Below are positions 1 through 8,491 of a DNA stretch of 64,000 bases, one piece after another; within the stretch, counting starts at the first letter, position 1; each line of letters begins with the position of its first letter. The stretch comes from Flavobacterium sp. (GTDB lineage Bacteria; Bacteroidota; Bacteroidia; Flavobacteriales; Flavobacteriaceae), in contig NZ_JAGIAV010000004.1 in the NCBI RefSeq assembly GCF_017744675.1, positions 296,567 to 360,566 on the forward strand. Direction: 5' to 3'. The notes below the pieces were generated by a model. That model was not told where the DNA came from. It worked only from the letters and a program-made list of their open reading frames with translations, and did no database searches. The translations under genes and the position numbers were made by a program.

Positions 1-652
1 TCAAAAGTTTTAAACTGTCTATAATATTAATTACAAGCAATATAACAGTGATTAAGCCAACTAAATATTTAATTGATCCGCGAAATAAAACTTCAGCGAT
101 TACAATTAAAGCAATAATAAACCTAAGTTCTGTTGGACCGACAAAGCCAGAATCTATAGTGTATTCATTTGTGATTTTGTAGCGCAATTGGCTGATTATA
201 ATAGACCATCCATACAAGGATACAAAAGCAAAAGCTAGTATTTGTGTGTACTTTTCAGCATAAATATAATAGCCAAATCCTATAAGCACAATACTAATCC
301 AATCGGCAATAATATCTAAAGCAAAACCATACCAGCGGCGCGGAATGTTTCTATAATAAGCCAATCTTCCGTCTAAAGAATCACCGAACCAATTTATAGC
401 CAAGCCAATAATACCCAAAAGCAAATACCAATTTGTTAAATAGGAGCCTAAAACAAAGGCAATAAAAATCAACGCCGAACCAAGAGTGCCTATTAACGTA
501 AGGGCATTTGGCGAAATGAATTTAGGCACCTTTGGAAGCAAAAATACAATCGCCAACTGCTCTGCTCTCTTTAAAATATTAGTTCGCTTGCGGTCTGAAA
601 ATGTTCTTTGTACAATTTCACTTTGATTTTCAACTTGTGTTACTGTTCCCAT
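1..652 (-). CDS. CDP-alcohol phosphatidyltransferase family protein (C-terminus cut by window edge)
   Basis: An open frame starts at the ATG complementary to 650-652 and runs without a stop for 217 codons to the window edge. It encodes a multi-pass membrane protein. Around residues 91-117 it carries the CDP-alcohol phosphatidyltransferase signature: Asp91, Asp94-Gly95, Ala98, Gly109, Asp113 and Asp117 all fall in register. Enzymes of this family move a phospho-alcohol group from a CDP-linked donor in phospholipid synthesis. The Arg that normally follows the Ala is Tyr99 here, so the substrate should not be assumed. The start is the only Met ahead of the conserved region. Confidence 0.8.
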   Translation of the reverse strand, partial: MGTVTQVENQSEIVQRTFSDRKRTNILKRAEQLAIVFLLPKVPKFISPNALTLIGTLGSALIFIAFVLGSYLTNWYLLLGIIGLAINWFGDSLDGRLAYYRNIPRRWYGFALDIIADWISIVLIGFGYYIYAEKYTQILAFAFVSLYGWSIIISQLRYKITNEYTIDSGFVGPTELRFIIALIVIAEVLFRGSIKYLVGLITVILLVINIIDSLKLL

Positions 653-735
653 TAATAACCGAATATTAGTAAACCTGATACTATTGTCAATTCAAGCTGA
701 ATAATTTTTAGTTTTACTTTTCTATGAATATTTTT

Positions 736-755
736 AAAAGAATCGGTGACTCTTT
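736..755 (-). terminator. Possible terminator after the PhyH gene
   Basis: AAAAGAATC and GACTCTTTT pair around a short loop, with one A/C mismatch, about 50 nt past the dioxygenase stop. The arms themselves supply the A and T runs, so it could work in either direction. The stem is short. Confidence 0.4.
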
Positions 756-806
756 TTAGTTTACCTGATCTAACCAGATAACTAAATGCGAGAATAAACA
801 GCATGA

Positions 807-1613
807 TTATTTAACAATACCAGCAAAACGTTGATAGAATACTGTTGGGCTGTTCTCATTTTTAGGAGCATATTTTCCTGCTATAATAGGAACATAAATA
901 ACTCTTCTCCTGCTTTCTTCGCCACGGATAGCTGATTGTGCTACTCTGTGCCACAAACGTCCATCATGAATAGTTAAATCGCCAGCTTCTGGATTGATCG
1001 AAACTTCTTCTGGATCGGCTTTATGATCTAGAAAGTATTTTTTACGAAAAAGCATTTGGTAAATGCTTTGCTTATGCGTGCCGGGAATAATTTTAAGACC
1101 ACCGTTTTCAGGTTTTAAAGTACTTAAATGAATCCCCACATTGAGCATTGGATTTAATTTTGCACCATAAAAAATATCTCTCAAACCATCTGTATGCCAG
1201 CCCATTTTGGTAAACTTACTTTCTGGACCATTGATATAATGATTAAAAACCATTCCGTCTTTTTCTTCAGTGCCTAATCTTGCATCATCGCCTGCCAATT
1301 GCAACAAACCATTAAACCTTGGATCAAGCAAAAGACCGCTTAAAGTTTGATGATGCTGGTTAATAAAAGCGAAACGCTGTACTATAGGAGATCCATCAAG
1401 ATCTTTCCCGTATTTAATTGGAACTCCATTTACTTTTTCAAGGGCATTGTCAATCCATTTTTGCTCTACCTCTTTCGAGGCGTCAATGATTGAGGAAACT
1501 GTTTCTGGATTTATAAATTTTTTGAAATGAATAAAACCATGTTGGTTAAAAAAGTTGATTTGCTCGTCAGTTAATTGTTCAGCAAGGGTAAATGTTTTAT
1601 ATGAAGATACCAT
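807..1613 (-). CDS. Phytanoyl-CoA dioxygenase (PhyH) family Fe(II)/2-oxoglutarate oxygenase
   Basis: This 268-aa protein has the PhyH facial triad: HTD in GWHTDGLRD, and the distal His in LTIHDGRLWHRVAQS, followed by an Arg-rich RRRVIYVP that could hold 2-oxoglutarate. The family hydroxylates varied substrates with O2, Fe(II) and 2-oxoglutarate in the cytoplasm, and the substrate cannot be read from sequence. There is no signal peptide. The gene lies 52 nt downstream of a leader ORF ending in eight Cys codons and appears to share its promoter. I infer that expression may respond to cysteine or sulfur supply, which would suit an enzyme that releases sulfur from an organic compound; that role is speculative. 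Confidence 0.85.
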   Translation of the reverse strand: MVSSYKTFTLAEQLTDEQINFFNQHGFIHFKKFINPETVSSIIDASKEVEQKWIDNALEKVNGVPIKYGKDLDGSPIVQRFAFINQHHQTLSGLLLDPRFNGLLQLAGDDARLGTEEKDGMVFNHYINGPESKFTKMGWHTDGLRDIFYGAKLNPMLNVGIHLSTLKPENGGLKIIPGTHKQSIYQMLFRKKYFLDHKADPEEVSINPEAGDLTIHDGRLWHRVAQSAIRGEESRRRVIYVPIIAGKYAPKNENSPTVFYQRFAGIVK

Positions 1614-1665
1614 GATAATTATATTTAATAAATGAAATAATAGTTTTGAAATTTTTATCTAAAAG

Positions 1666-1758
1666 TTAGCTACAGCAACAACAGCAACAACAACACATTC
1701 GCATGTTTGCCTGCATTCTGCTTTTAGAGAAAATAAACTTATTTCTTTTATTAGACAT
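1666..1758 (-). CDS. Poly-cysteine leader ORF (candidate cysteine-responsive uORF)
   Basis: A 30-codon ORF runs from the ATG at 1758 to TAA at 1666-1668. It ends Met-Arg-Met, eight consecutive Cys (TGT or TGC), Ser, stop. Met15, Met19 and Met21 are alternative starts. It sits about 20 nt below a good promoter and 52 nt above the PhyH gene on the same strand. Cys is a rare residue, so eight in a row at the end of a short ORF fits a ribosome-stalling leader; poly-Cys leaders that control cysteine genes are known in mycobacteria. No clear terminator hairpin is visible in the 52-nt gap, so control may act on translation rather than by classic attenuation. Confidence 0.7.
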   Translation of the reverse strand: MSNKRNKFIFSKSRMQANMRMCCCCCCCCS

Positions 1759-1786
1759 ATTCTATCGAATTAGTAGAGATTCAATA

Positions 1787-1814
1787 CGAAGATAATATAA
1801 ATTTTCTTTTACAA
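1787..1814 (-). promoter_or_regulatory. Promoter of the poly-Cys leader and PhyH gene
   Basis: On the minus strand TTG (1812-1814) is followed after 17 nt by TATCTTCG (1787-1794), one mismatch from TAnnTTTG. This would start transcription near 1780, giving a short leader before the poly-Cys ORF. The same -7 octamer occurs upstream of the amino-acid permease at 46946-46953. Confidence 0.6.
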
Positions 1815-1846
1815 TCAATATTTTTTTTATTTTTTTTTCGAAAAAA

Positions 1847-2635
1847 TTAAATTTTGTAAATCCCAGCAGCCGTTTTTTCAATGAAAGCCTTTGGCAGCAC
1901 ACGGTTGGCATAAACAGAAATAATATTCGTAAAGCCTGGAATAACCTCTGATTTTTTGTTGAACATCGCCTTTACAGCAATTTTTGCAACTTCATCTGGC
2001 TGCATATTAAACTTTTCAGCCATTTTGCTAAGAGCATCTAAACCAGCTCTTGAAGCAAAACCAGTATCAACTGGACCAGGGCTAAAACAGGTAACAGAAA
2101 TTGAAGTTTTGGCGAGTTCAAAACGCAAAGCACGGGTAAACGATAAAACAAAAGCCTTTGTAGCTGAATAAACAGCTAGTGTAGGTACAGCTTGATATGC
2201 AGCAGTACTGGATATATTTAAAATATAGGCTTGTTTTTCTTGTGAAAGTATAGGCACTAATAAATGTGAAAGTTCTACAACCACATTCATGTTCAGTTGC
2301 ATCATGCCAAGCTGATCGCTTAGAGCAGACTGACTAAAATCGCCCCACACTCCATAACCAGCATTATTAACTAAAATGCCCACGGGATAGTTATTCGTTT
2401 TTACCCAATTGGCCACTTGTAGCGATGCGCCATTTATCGAAAGATCAATCGATAAAACAGAAGCATTGACATTATATTTTACTTGAAGATCATCAGATAA
2501 TGCCTTTAATTTCTCATTACTTCTTGCAACAAGCAATAAGGGATAACCCTGTTTAGCCAGTTCATAAGCAATTGATTTTCCAATTCCTTTGCTGGCACCT
2601 GTTATTAAAGCATACGGTTTCGTTTTTTCGCTCAT
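1847..2635 (-). CDS. Short-chain dehydrogenase/reductase (SDR)
   Basis: This 262-aa classical SDR has the nucleotide-binding TGASKGIG near residues 13-20, NNAGYG near residue 90, and the Ser plus Tyr-x3-Lys (YSATK) catalytic group near residues 142-160. It resembles the DltE/YqjQ-like group of NAD(P)-dependent oxidoreductases; the substrate is unknown. It is likely a cytoplasmic single-gene unit, since a 210-nt gap separates it from the leader/PhyH unit. A TATATTTG octamer lies just upstream of its start at 2653-2660. Confidence 0.85.
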   Translation of the reverse strand: MSEKTKPYALITGASKGIGKSIAYELAKQGYPLLLVARSNEKLKALSDDLQVKYNVNASVLSIDLSINGASLQVANWVKTNNYPVGILVNNAGYGVWGDFSQSALSDQLGMMQLNMNVVVELSHLLVPILSQEKQAYILNISSTAAYQAVPTLAVYSATKAFVLSFTRALRFELAKTSISVTCFSPGPVDTGFASRAGLDALSKMAEKFNMQPDEVAKIAVKAMFNKKSEVIPGFTNIISVYANRVLPKAFIEKTAAGIYKI

Positions 2636-2652
2636 TTTCTTAGTTTAGTTAT

Positions 2653-2660
2653 CAAATATA
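2653..2660 (-). promoter_or_regulatory. Possible -7 promoter box of the SDR gene
   Basis: TATATTTG on the minus strand matches TAnnTTTG exactly and ends 17 nt before the SDR start codon. No well-spaced TTG -33 element is evident, which lowers confidence. Confidence 0.4.
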
Positions 2661-2766
2661 AAAATTAATTGCAAATGGCTCCCTTCTCCTTCTCTATCCT
2701 TTTAGATTTATCGCTCTCTTTCAAAAAGCCAATTTAAAAAAAACAGGTAACATTTTTTGATAAGTA

Positions 2767-2799
2767 AAAAGCCCAATATCCTTAAAATATTGGGCTTTT
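2767..2799 (-). terminator. Terminator of the fructan-utilisation operon
   Basis: A perfect 13-bp stem (AAAAGCCCAATAT with ATATTGGGCTTTT) around a 7-nt loop lies about 60 nt past the fructokinase stop. The T-run is provided by the arms, so it may act in both directions. It marks the downstream end of the fructan locus. Confidence 0.85.
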
Positions 2800-2860
2800 C
2801 TTCAAAAAACAAGTTTATTCAAACTAATGGAATAGTATGAATTCTTTTAAAACAAAAAAA

Positions 2861-3766
2861 TCAAACTTTAACTCTTAATAGTAAATTTTCAATTTTAGAA
2901 GGTGCAATTTCCGGATTTGCTCCAGGCGCTTCAGCAACGAGAGCTCCAATGGCACAAGCAAAATCAATTGATTCCTGAGCCTCTTTTCCGTTTAATAAGG
3001 AAGTGATCAAGGCGGCCAGAAAAGAATCTCCCGCACCAACCGTATCAGAAACTTCAATCGGGTAACCATCATTCTTGTATATTTTACCTTCCCATAGCAG
3101 TAAAGCGCCGTGTTTTCCTTTGGTTACACACATTGCAGATGCATTTGTCTTTTCTTCAATGAAAGCCATATTTTCTTCCAAGCTTTCAAAAGGAGAATTC
3201 ATCGCCTTAGCAATTTCAAGCAATTCTTCGTCATTAAATTTAATAAAATTTGCTGACAGCATTAGCTGGTTTAGAGTATCATAAGAATAATGCGGTTTTC
3301 TTAAATTAACATCAAACACCTTATAAACATCATTTTGAAGCAATTCATTTAAAGCACTTCTTGAAATATTGTCGCGACAAACCAAACTTCCGTAAATCAA
3401 TACATCTGCAATAGCAACTGTTTTTTTAGCCAAATCATTCAAAACGATTTTATCCCAAGCAGATGGATAACTAATTTCGTAAGTTGCAGATCCACGTTCG
3501 TTTAATGTTACATTAACCAAACCGGTTGGAAAATCTTCAGAAACGACAATAGTATCGGTTTCAAGTCCCAGTTTGTTTACCTGACTTTTTATGGCTTTTC
3601 CGTCTTCATCATTTCCTACACAGCTTATCATGGCTACCTCGCAACCTAGCGTTTTCATGCGTAATGCCACATTCAATGGAGCTCCACCAATCTTTTTTTC
3701 ATTGTCAAAAACATCCCAAAGTACCTCTCCGTATGCCACCGCCTTAAGGTTTTTTCCGTTATTCAT
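2861..3766 (-). CDS. Fructokinase, PfkB/ribokinase family
   Basis: This 301-aa PfkB-family sugar kinase has the N-terminal GGAPLNVALR substrate-binding motif and the C-terminal catalytic DTVGAGDSF near residues 240-248, in which Asp is the usual base. As the last gene of the fructan locus it most likely phosphorylates free fructose in the cytoplasm to fructose-6-phosphate. It lies 24 nt beyond the GH32 lipoprotein gene, so it should be co-transcribed, and a strong terminator follows. The substrate is inferred from neighbours as much as from sequence, but the fit is good. Confidence 0.88.
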   Translation of the reverse strand: MNNGKNLKAVAYGEVLWDVFDNEKKIGGAPLNVALRMKTLGCEVAMISCVGNDEDGKAIKSQVNKLGLETDTIVVSEDFPTGLVNVTLNERGSATYEISYPSAWDKIVLNDLAKKTVAIADVLIYGSLVCRDNISRSALNELLQNDVYKVFDVNLRKPHYSYDTLNQLMLSANFIKFNDEELLEIAKAMNSPFESLEENMAFIEEKTNASAMCVTKGKHGALLLWEGKIYKNDGYPIEVSDTVGAGDSFLAALITSLLNGKEAQESIDFACAIGALVAEAPGANPEIAPSKIENLLLRVKV

Positions 3767-3790
3767 TCTAAAATTATTTTTATTATTAGT

Positions 3791-5362
3791 CTATTCTGGT
3801 TGCGTTACCTGAAGATTTGCAATTGTACTCGTTTGTCCTTCAGCAATTATGCCCCATTTGTTTTTGTCTCTTCCGTAAATGCGGTTGGTAAGCGCCACTT
3901 TTCCGTTAATGTAAAACACCACAACACTTCCTTCGGCAATTATCTCAACATCATATTTTGTATTCATTTGAAAAGCAAAAGGCAAACGTGTCATTTCTTG
4001 CGAAGCCGAATTATAGCCGCTTATTTTACCATTGGCAATATCAAAAGCCACTTTATAATAACTTCCTGTTTCGTTCGTATGAAAAACAAATCCTGTTGTT
4101 CCAGAAGCTTTTGTTAAAGTAACTTCGGCTTTTATTCTCGCTTTTTTTCCAATGCTTTTAAAAGTAACCATTGCTTTATCTGTATCACCAGACAAAGAAT
4201 AAGTTCCGTTGTTGGCTGTTGCATTAGGCGAAATCGCATCGACTTCGGCCATAACATTCTTTTTAGAAAACAAGTTTACAACTGATTTTGGCGATTGCGT
4301 TCCTAAAGTTCCATCTGAATTCTGAGTCAATTCATGAATTACCATATTTCCAGCCCAATCCTTGTTTCCTAAATCATTCTCAGGCGTTTTTCTGGCATTC
4401 CATCCAAAAACATATCTTTTGTTTCCATCAGAAGCGGTTTTTCCTGCATAAAAATATTCTCCGTCAATCCTGTCATTTTCAGGTTTTATCCACGGACCAT
4501 TAATTGATGAAGCCATTCTGTAATGCGTGCCTTTATTTCCGCTCCAGTTTTCAGAAAACAGCAAATACCAATAATTTCCCATTTTAAAAATATCCGCACA
4601 TTCCATCATCAGGTAATTATCTTCAGGAGTTGTGGTGTAAAGCGGAGTCTGAACATCCCATTTTCCAGATGCAGGATCAGCACTTGTAAAATGCAGCAAA
4701 ACGGCTTTTCTTCCTGGCTCTGTCTGCGTACTTACCAGCATCGAATATTTCTTCAGTTCGTCGTTATAAAACACATGCGGATCTCTAAAGTCATAATTGT
4801 AATAGCCCGCTGGAGCTGTGATTTTAAAAGACGGAACTTTTGTCCAGTTTTTCAAATCGCTGCTTGTCGCACATAGCACACTTTCTCTAGCATTTGACTG
4901 AATAAAAGCCGGATTTTCATTGTGCCCTGTATAATAGAAGTAATAGAGACTGCCTACTTTGACAACCGATCCAGTACCAACGGCAAAATCAGGTTCGAGA
5001 GTTGTACCATACGGAATAATTTGGCCTTGATAGGTAAAATGTGCCAAATCTGTACTCTGAAATTCGTGAATATCATGAAATCCTTTTCCTGCTGGTTTAT
5101 TTTGCGCATCATGGAGAAAGTAAATATGGAATTTTCCGCTGTCGAAAAAAGGCATAATATCTCCTGTATAACCCGCGCTGTAATACGGGTCTTTTGCGCC
5201 CATCCATTGCGCAGGCGGAACAGGAAAAACACTTGCTATTTCAGAATTGCCTCCCGAAATGGAACCACCAATATAGTTCTCATCCTGACTGCAAGAAATC
5301 AGCGAAAAGAAAAGCGAGGCAATTGTAATTATATTTTTGTACTTCATTTTAATTGAATTCAA
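3791..5362 (-). CDS. Divergent GH32 fructan-hydrolase lipoprotein
   Basis: This 523-aa protein begins with a lipoprotein signal (lipobox LISC, Cys24) and should be anchored on the cell surface or outer membrane. The five-bladed GH32 catalytic part lies at about residues 45-340, and a C-terminal beta-sandwich at about 375-523. Two of three GH32 signatures are clear: RDP with the stabilising Asp194, and MMEC with the acid/base Glu254. The usual WMNDPNG nucleophile motif is altered; the likely nucleophile is Asp68 in YTGDIMPFF. Members with this form occur in Bacteroidota fructan loci. Endo- or exo-cleavage and levan versus inulin preference cannot be told. It starts 7 nt beyond the SusE-position gene stop. 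Confidence 0.82.
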   Translation of the reverse strand: MNSIKMKYKNIITIASLFFSLISCSQDENYIGGSISGGNSEIASVFPVPPAQWMGAKDPYYSAGYTGDIMPFFDSGKFHIYFLHDAQNKPAGKGFHDIHEFQSTDLAHFTYQGQIIPYGTTLEPDFAVGTGSVVKVGSLYYFYYTGHNENPAFIQSNARESVLCATSSDLKNWTKVPSFKITAPAGYYNYDFRDPHVFYNDELKKYSMLVSTQTEPGRKAVLLHFTSADPASGKWDVQTPLYTTTPEDNYLMMECADIFKMGNYWYLLFSENWSGNKGTHYRMASSINGPWIKPENDRIDGEYFYAGKTASDGNKRYVFGWNARKTPENDLGNKDWAGNMVIHELTQNSDGTLGTQSPKSVVNLFSKKNVMAEVDAISPNATANNGTYSLSGDTDKAMVTFKSIGKKARIKAEVTLTKASGTTGFVFHTNETGSYYKVAFDIANGKISGYNSASQEMTRLPFAFQMNTKYDVEIIAEGSVVVFYINGKVALTNRIYGRDKNKWGIIAEGQTSTIANLQVTQPE

Positions 5363-5368
5363 ATTGAA

Positions 5369-6766
5369 TTATTTTACTGCTAAATAATTGATACTGTTTT
5401 GTGTCAGCTGCTTAATATTGCCAATAAACTCATTAGCCTGACTTGGCACTCCGTTGCTGTTGGTCTCGTTGTACCAATCGTAAGCTCCCATCGAGATAAC
5501 GATGACATTTTTATTTGTGCTTGAATTTGGAAACTCAGCAATTGTAACTCTTCCGTCTAAGGCATTATCCCAAGCTTCACTAGCCAGATTGGTTCCTCCA
5601 GTCTGATTTCTCCATCCTTCTCCGTTAGTGTATCCGCCCCATTCTGGCAAAAACCACCAAGCAGTATGATTTAATCTGAAAGTGCCGCTTTGCAATAAAT
5701 TGGCTTTTCCTGCTTCATAAGTAGTTAAGCCTTGAAATACTGGATGGTTTTCGTGGCCTACAAACGACATTCCCCAAGAATTTCCGTCAACAAATCCATT
5801 TGGAGGAAAATCACCAAAAACATTATTTGGCCCTTTTCCTGACGGAACAATTCCTAAAGCATCAACATATTGTGAAGCAAACGAAGTTAAAAGCAGGTTG
5901 CCGCCATTTGTTCTGAAATTTTTCAAAGCATTAGTAACCGCAGGATTATAAGCCACAGAAGGCAAGTTTGCAGCCGAATCAAAATGCCACCAAATTACAT
6001 CGATACCGCTTAAATCTGCTCCGTTCTGTATGCTTTCAAAAGAAATATACTTAGCCCCTGGAAAAGTATCAAACAACCAATTTGAAGCCGTTATTTCATC
6101 CATATTGGTAATTCCGGCTCTTGTTGCCGCAGTTCCTAAAAAAGCAACCGTTAATCCTGCAACTGGAACTCCAACATTTGCGGTATAATTAACGCTTTTT
6201 CCATTTAAGGTTATTACAAAAGTTACAGCATTAGTAAAATCAATTGCGGTTCCTGAAGCTGGCGAAATGGTAACGCCAGATGTTACTTCTATTACAGGTT
6301 TTAGCGCCGTTAAATCGGTATTTTCAGGAAGCGTCATACTAATTGTTTTGCTAATGTCGTTGACAGTCGCTGCCACACCATTAATCGTAAAACTTTTAAT
6401 CGGACTTAAAACGGTTGTGGTTACGGTATAGTCTTTATATAAATTCCCATTCACAACTCTAAATTTTACTGGATTAGTAAAATTAATCGCTGCATTTAAA
6501 TCGAGATTTGATGTTGCCCCTTCTTCAAGAACAACTTCAGGTTTTACAGCTGTTATATCTGACCCATAAGGCATTACAACGGTAATTTTACCTGTAACCT
6601 GATCAATGTTTCCTGATACTCCATTAAGTTTGAAAGAAAGTACATTGGATGGCGAACTCACATCGAATCCGCCATTTTCAAAACCATTTTCGCAGGCAGT
6701 AATCACAAAAATCATTGCCAATACCACAGACACTTTGGCCCAATATTTATTTAAAGCTTTTTTCAT
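5369..6766 (-). CDS. Surface glycan-binding lipoprotein (DUF5018-like repeats plus DUF4960-like domain)
   Basis: This 465-aa lipoprotein has lipobox ITAC. Residues about 40-205 hold two beta-rich DUF5018-like repeats, each with a SF-x-NGV start and an 'ITAVKPEV/LTALKPVIEV' strand. A larger C-terminal domain (about 208-465) looks like DUF4960. It occupies the position after susD where a surface glycan-binding protein is usual, and I infer that it captures fructan on the outside and presents it to SusC/SusD. No catalytic motif was seen. Domain names are from memory of the family pattern. Confidence 0.7.
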   Translation of the reverse strand: MKKALNKYWAKVSVVLAMIFVITACENGFENGGFDVSSPSNVLSFKLNGVSGNIDQVTGKITVVMPYGSDITAVKPEVVLEEGATSNLDLNAAINFTNPVKFRVVNGNLYKDYTVTTTVLSPIKSFTINGVAATVNDISKTISMTLPENTDLTALKPVIEVTSGVTISPASGTAIDFTNAVTFVITLNGKSVNYTANVGVPVAGLTVAFLGTAATRAGITNMDEITASNWLFDTFPGAKYISFESIQNGADLSGIDVIWWHFDSAANLPSVAYNPAVTNALKNFRTNGGNLLLTSFASQYVDALGIVPSGKGPNNVFGDFPPNGFVDGNSWGMSFVGHENHPVFQGLTTYEAGKANLLQSGTFRLNHTAWWFLPEWGGYTNGEGWRNQTGGTNLASEAWDNALDGRVTIAEFPNSSTNKNVIVISMGAYDWYNETNSNGVPSQANEFIGNIKQLTQNSINYLAVK

Positions 6767-6785
6767 ATTGCTGATTTTTTAAAGA

Positions 6786-8477
6786 TTAATAACCTGGGTT
6801 TTGTTTGTACAATCCCTGACTGAAATTAATTTGCTTCAACGGAATTGGGCAATATTCTTCTTTGTGCGCATCAAAAAAGGCGTCCTGATAATAGGTGCGT
6901 TTTATCTTTTCTTTTGCATAAAAATCATTCATAACCTGATCTGTAATTCCCCAGCGAACAAGATCGAAGAATCGGCTTCCTTCCATTGCCAATTCTAAAC
7001 GGCGTTCCCAGCGTAAAGCTTTGCGGGCAAAATCCTGTGTCCAGTTGCAATTGCTTCCGTCAACATACGTATTAATTTTGAAGTTCTTCACATAAGGCAA
7101 TCTTCCTGTACTTTGCGCTGCTCTTTCTCTGATTTCATTAATCAACGGCAAAGCTTCAGCTTGTCTTCCTAACTCAATCAAAGCTTCGGCACGCATCAAA
7201 ATCACATCAGCATAGCGAATCTGAATTCTGTTTTTTGAATTTCCATAAAACGGATCGATATTTACGACGCAAGTGCAATTTGGAGCCACATTTTCTTTTA
7301 AAGAAGCATAATAGCCATAAGTTCCAGGAGATCGTACCCAAGCTTCGACATATAGAAATTCAGGATCGTATTTATATGGCAGCCCTGGCATCGCTACAGT
7401 ATGGTACAATCTTGGATCAACTGTATTAGCATCTATATTTTTATAATCAAAATCTTCATTGTTGTACGTATCAAACTCTGGCAAACCATTTGCGCCTGTT
7501 TTAAAAGCATTCACCAAATTCTGGCTTGGTTTATGAAAATCGCAACAGCCTAAACCTTGCGGTGTAGAAAGAACGTCAGAAAAATTCAATCTTCCGTATA
7601 AAGTTCCGTCGTTGTCTGAAAACTGAATAGAGAAAATAGATTCTGGTCCGTTTTCATAAGTTCCTGGCAAAAAGTTATTAGCAAAATCAGGCTCTAATGA
7701 CGCTTTTCCAATTACTTTATCGGTTGCCGCGATTACTTCCTGCAAATGCTGCTGATTAATTCCTGTAACTTTAAAAGTTTCATCCTGAGTATATGCCTGA
7801 TATAATCTTGTTTTTGCCAAATAAGAATATGCTGCTTTTTTAGTCGCACGCCCCACTTCTGGTTGCGTATCTGGCAAATTGTCGGCTGCTGCCTGAAAAT
7901 CTTCTGCAATTTTTTCCCAAAGCTCTTCGTTTGAAAGCGCTTTGTTTGAAATCGTTTTGTAATCTTCTATTGCAATATCTTCGGTAATATAAGGCACATT
8001 TCTAAACATGATTTTCAGCATAAAGTAAAAATGCCCTCTTAAAAAACGCATTTCAGCCATACGTGTTTTTTTCAGCGGATAATCTGCTTCTGAGATTTGT
8101 TCCAAAGCTTTCAAAGCCTTATTGGCTCTAGAAACCCCTACATAACTGATGTACCAAAAACTGTCTAATTCTCCAAAATCAGGACGAATATTATTTGAAA
8201 CTTCGAAAAAGTGAAAATCCTGAATGTCGTTTGTACCGCTTCCGCCTTTGTAAGCATCATCAGAACGAACATTTCCAAACGGCCACAAACTGTACGGAGA
8301 ATCATAATGGTCATTTCCTAACTGCGCATAAGCCGCATTCATAAATCCTTCGACATTTTCGGGCGTAACAATATCTTTTTCTGATAATACGCCACGAGGA
8401 TCATTTTCTAAAAAATCGGAACAGGAAGCAAAGAACCCCAACACTGCAAATCCTGCTATATATAGTATTTTTTTCAT
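6786..8477 (-). CDS. SusD/RagB-family nutrient-binding outer-membrane lipoprotein
   Basis: This 563-aa protein has lipobox FASC with Cys19, then the SusD N-terminal pattern 'CSDFLENDPRG'. TPR-like helices follow and the C-terminus has the usual RW-x-RR-x-EL and FFDLVRWG features. SusD proteins form a lid over the paired SusC channel and bind oligosaccharide at the surface. The stop-to-start spacing to susC (14 nt) shows tight coupling. The fructan substrate is inferred from the two GH32 genes and fructokinase in the operon. Confidence 0.93.
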   Translation of the reverse strand: MKKILYIAGFAVLGFFASCSDFLENDPRGVLSEKDIVTPENVEGFMNAAYAQLGNDHYDSPYSLWPFGNVRSDDAYKGGSGTNDIQDFHFFEVSNNIRPDFGELDSFWYISYVGVSRANKALKALEQISEADYPLKKTRMAEMRFLRGHFYFMLKIMFRNVPYITEDIAIEDYKTISNKALSNEELWEKIAEDFQAAADNLPDTQPEVGRATKKAAYSYLAKTRLYQAYTQDETFKVTGINQQHLQEVIAATDKVIGKASLEPDFANNFLPGTYENGPESIFSIQFSDNDGTLYGRLNFSDVLSTPQGLGCCDFHKPSQNLVNAFKTGANGLPEFDTYNNEDFDYKNIDANTVDPRLYHTVAMPGLPYKYDPEFLYVEAWVRSPGTYGYYASLKENVAPNCTCVVNIDPFYGNSKNRIQIRYADVILMRAEALIELGRQAEALPLINEIRERAAQSTGRLPYVKNFKINTYVDGSNCNWTQDFARKALRWERRLELAMEGSRFFDLVRWGITDQVMNDFYAKEKIKRTYYQDAFFDAHKEEYCPIPLKQINFSQGLYKQNPGY

Positions 8478-8491
8478 TTTTTAATCTTTTG

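Noticed and set aside
1669-1700. CAA/CAACAG repeat read as a simple microsatellite
   Set aside because: On the minus strand it is an in-frame run of Cys codons in a short ORF with its own promoter ahead of a gene; a coding leader explains it better.
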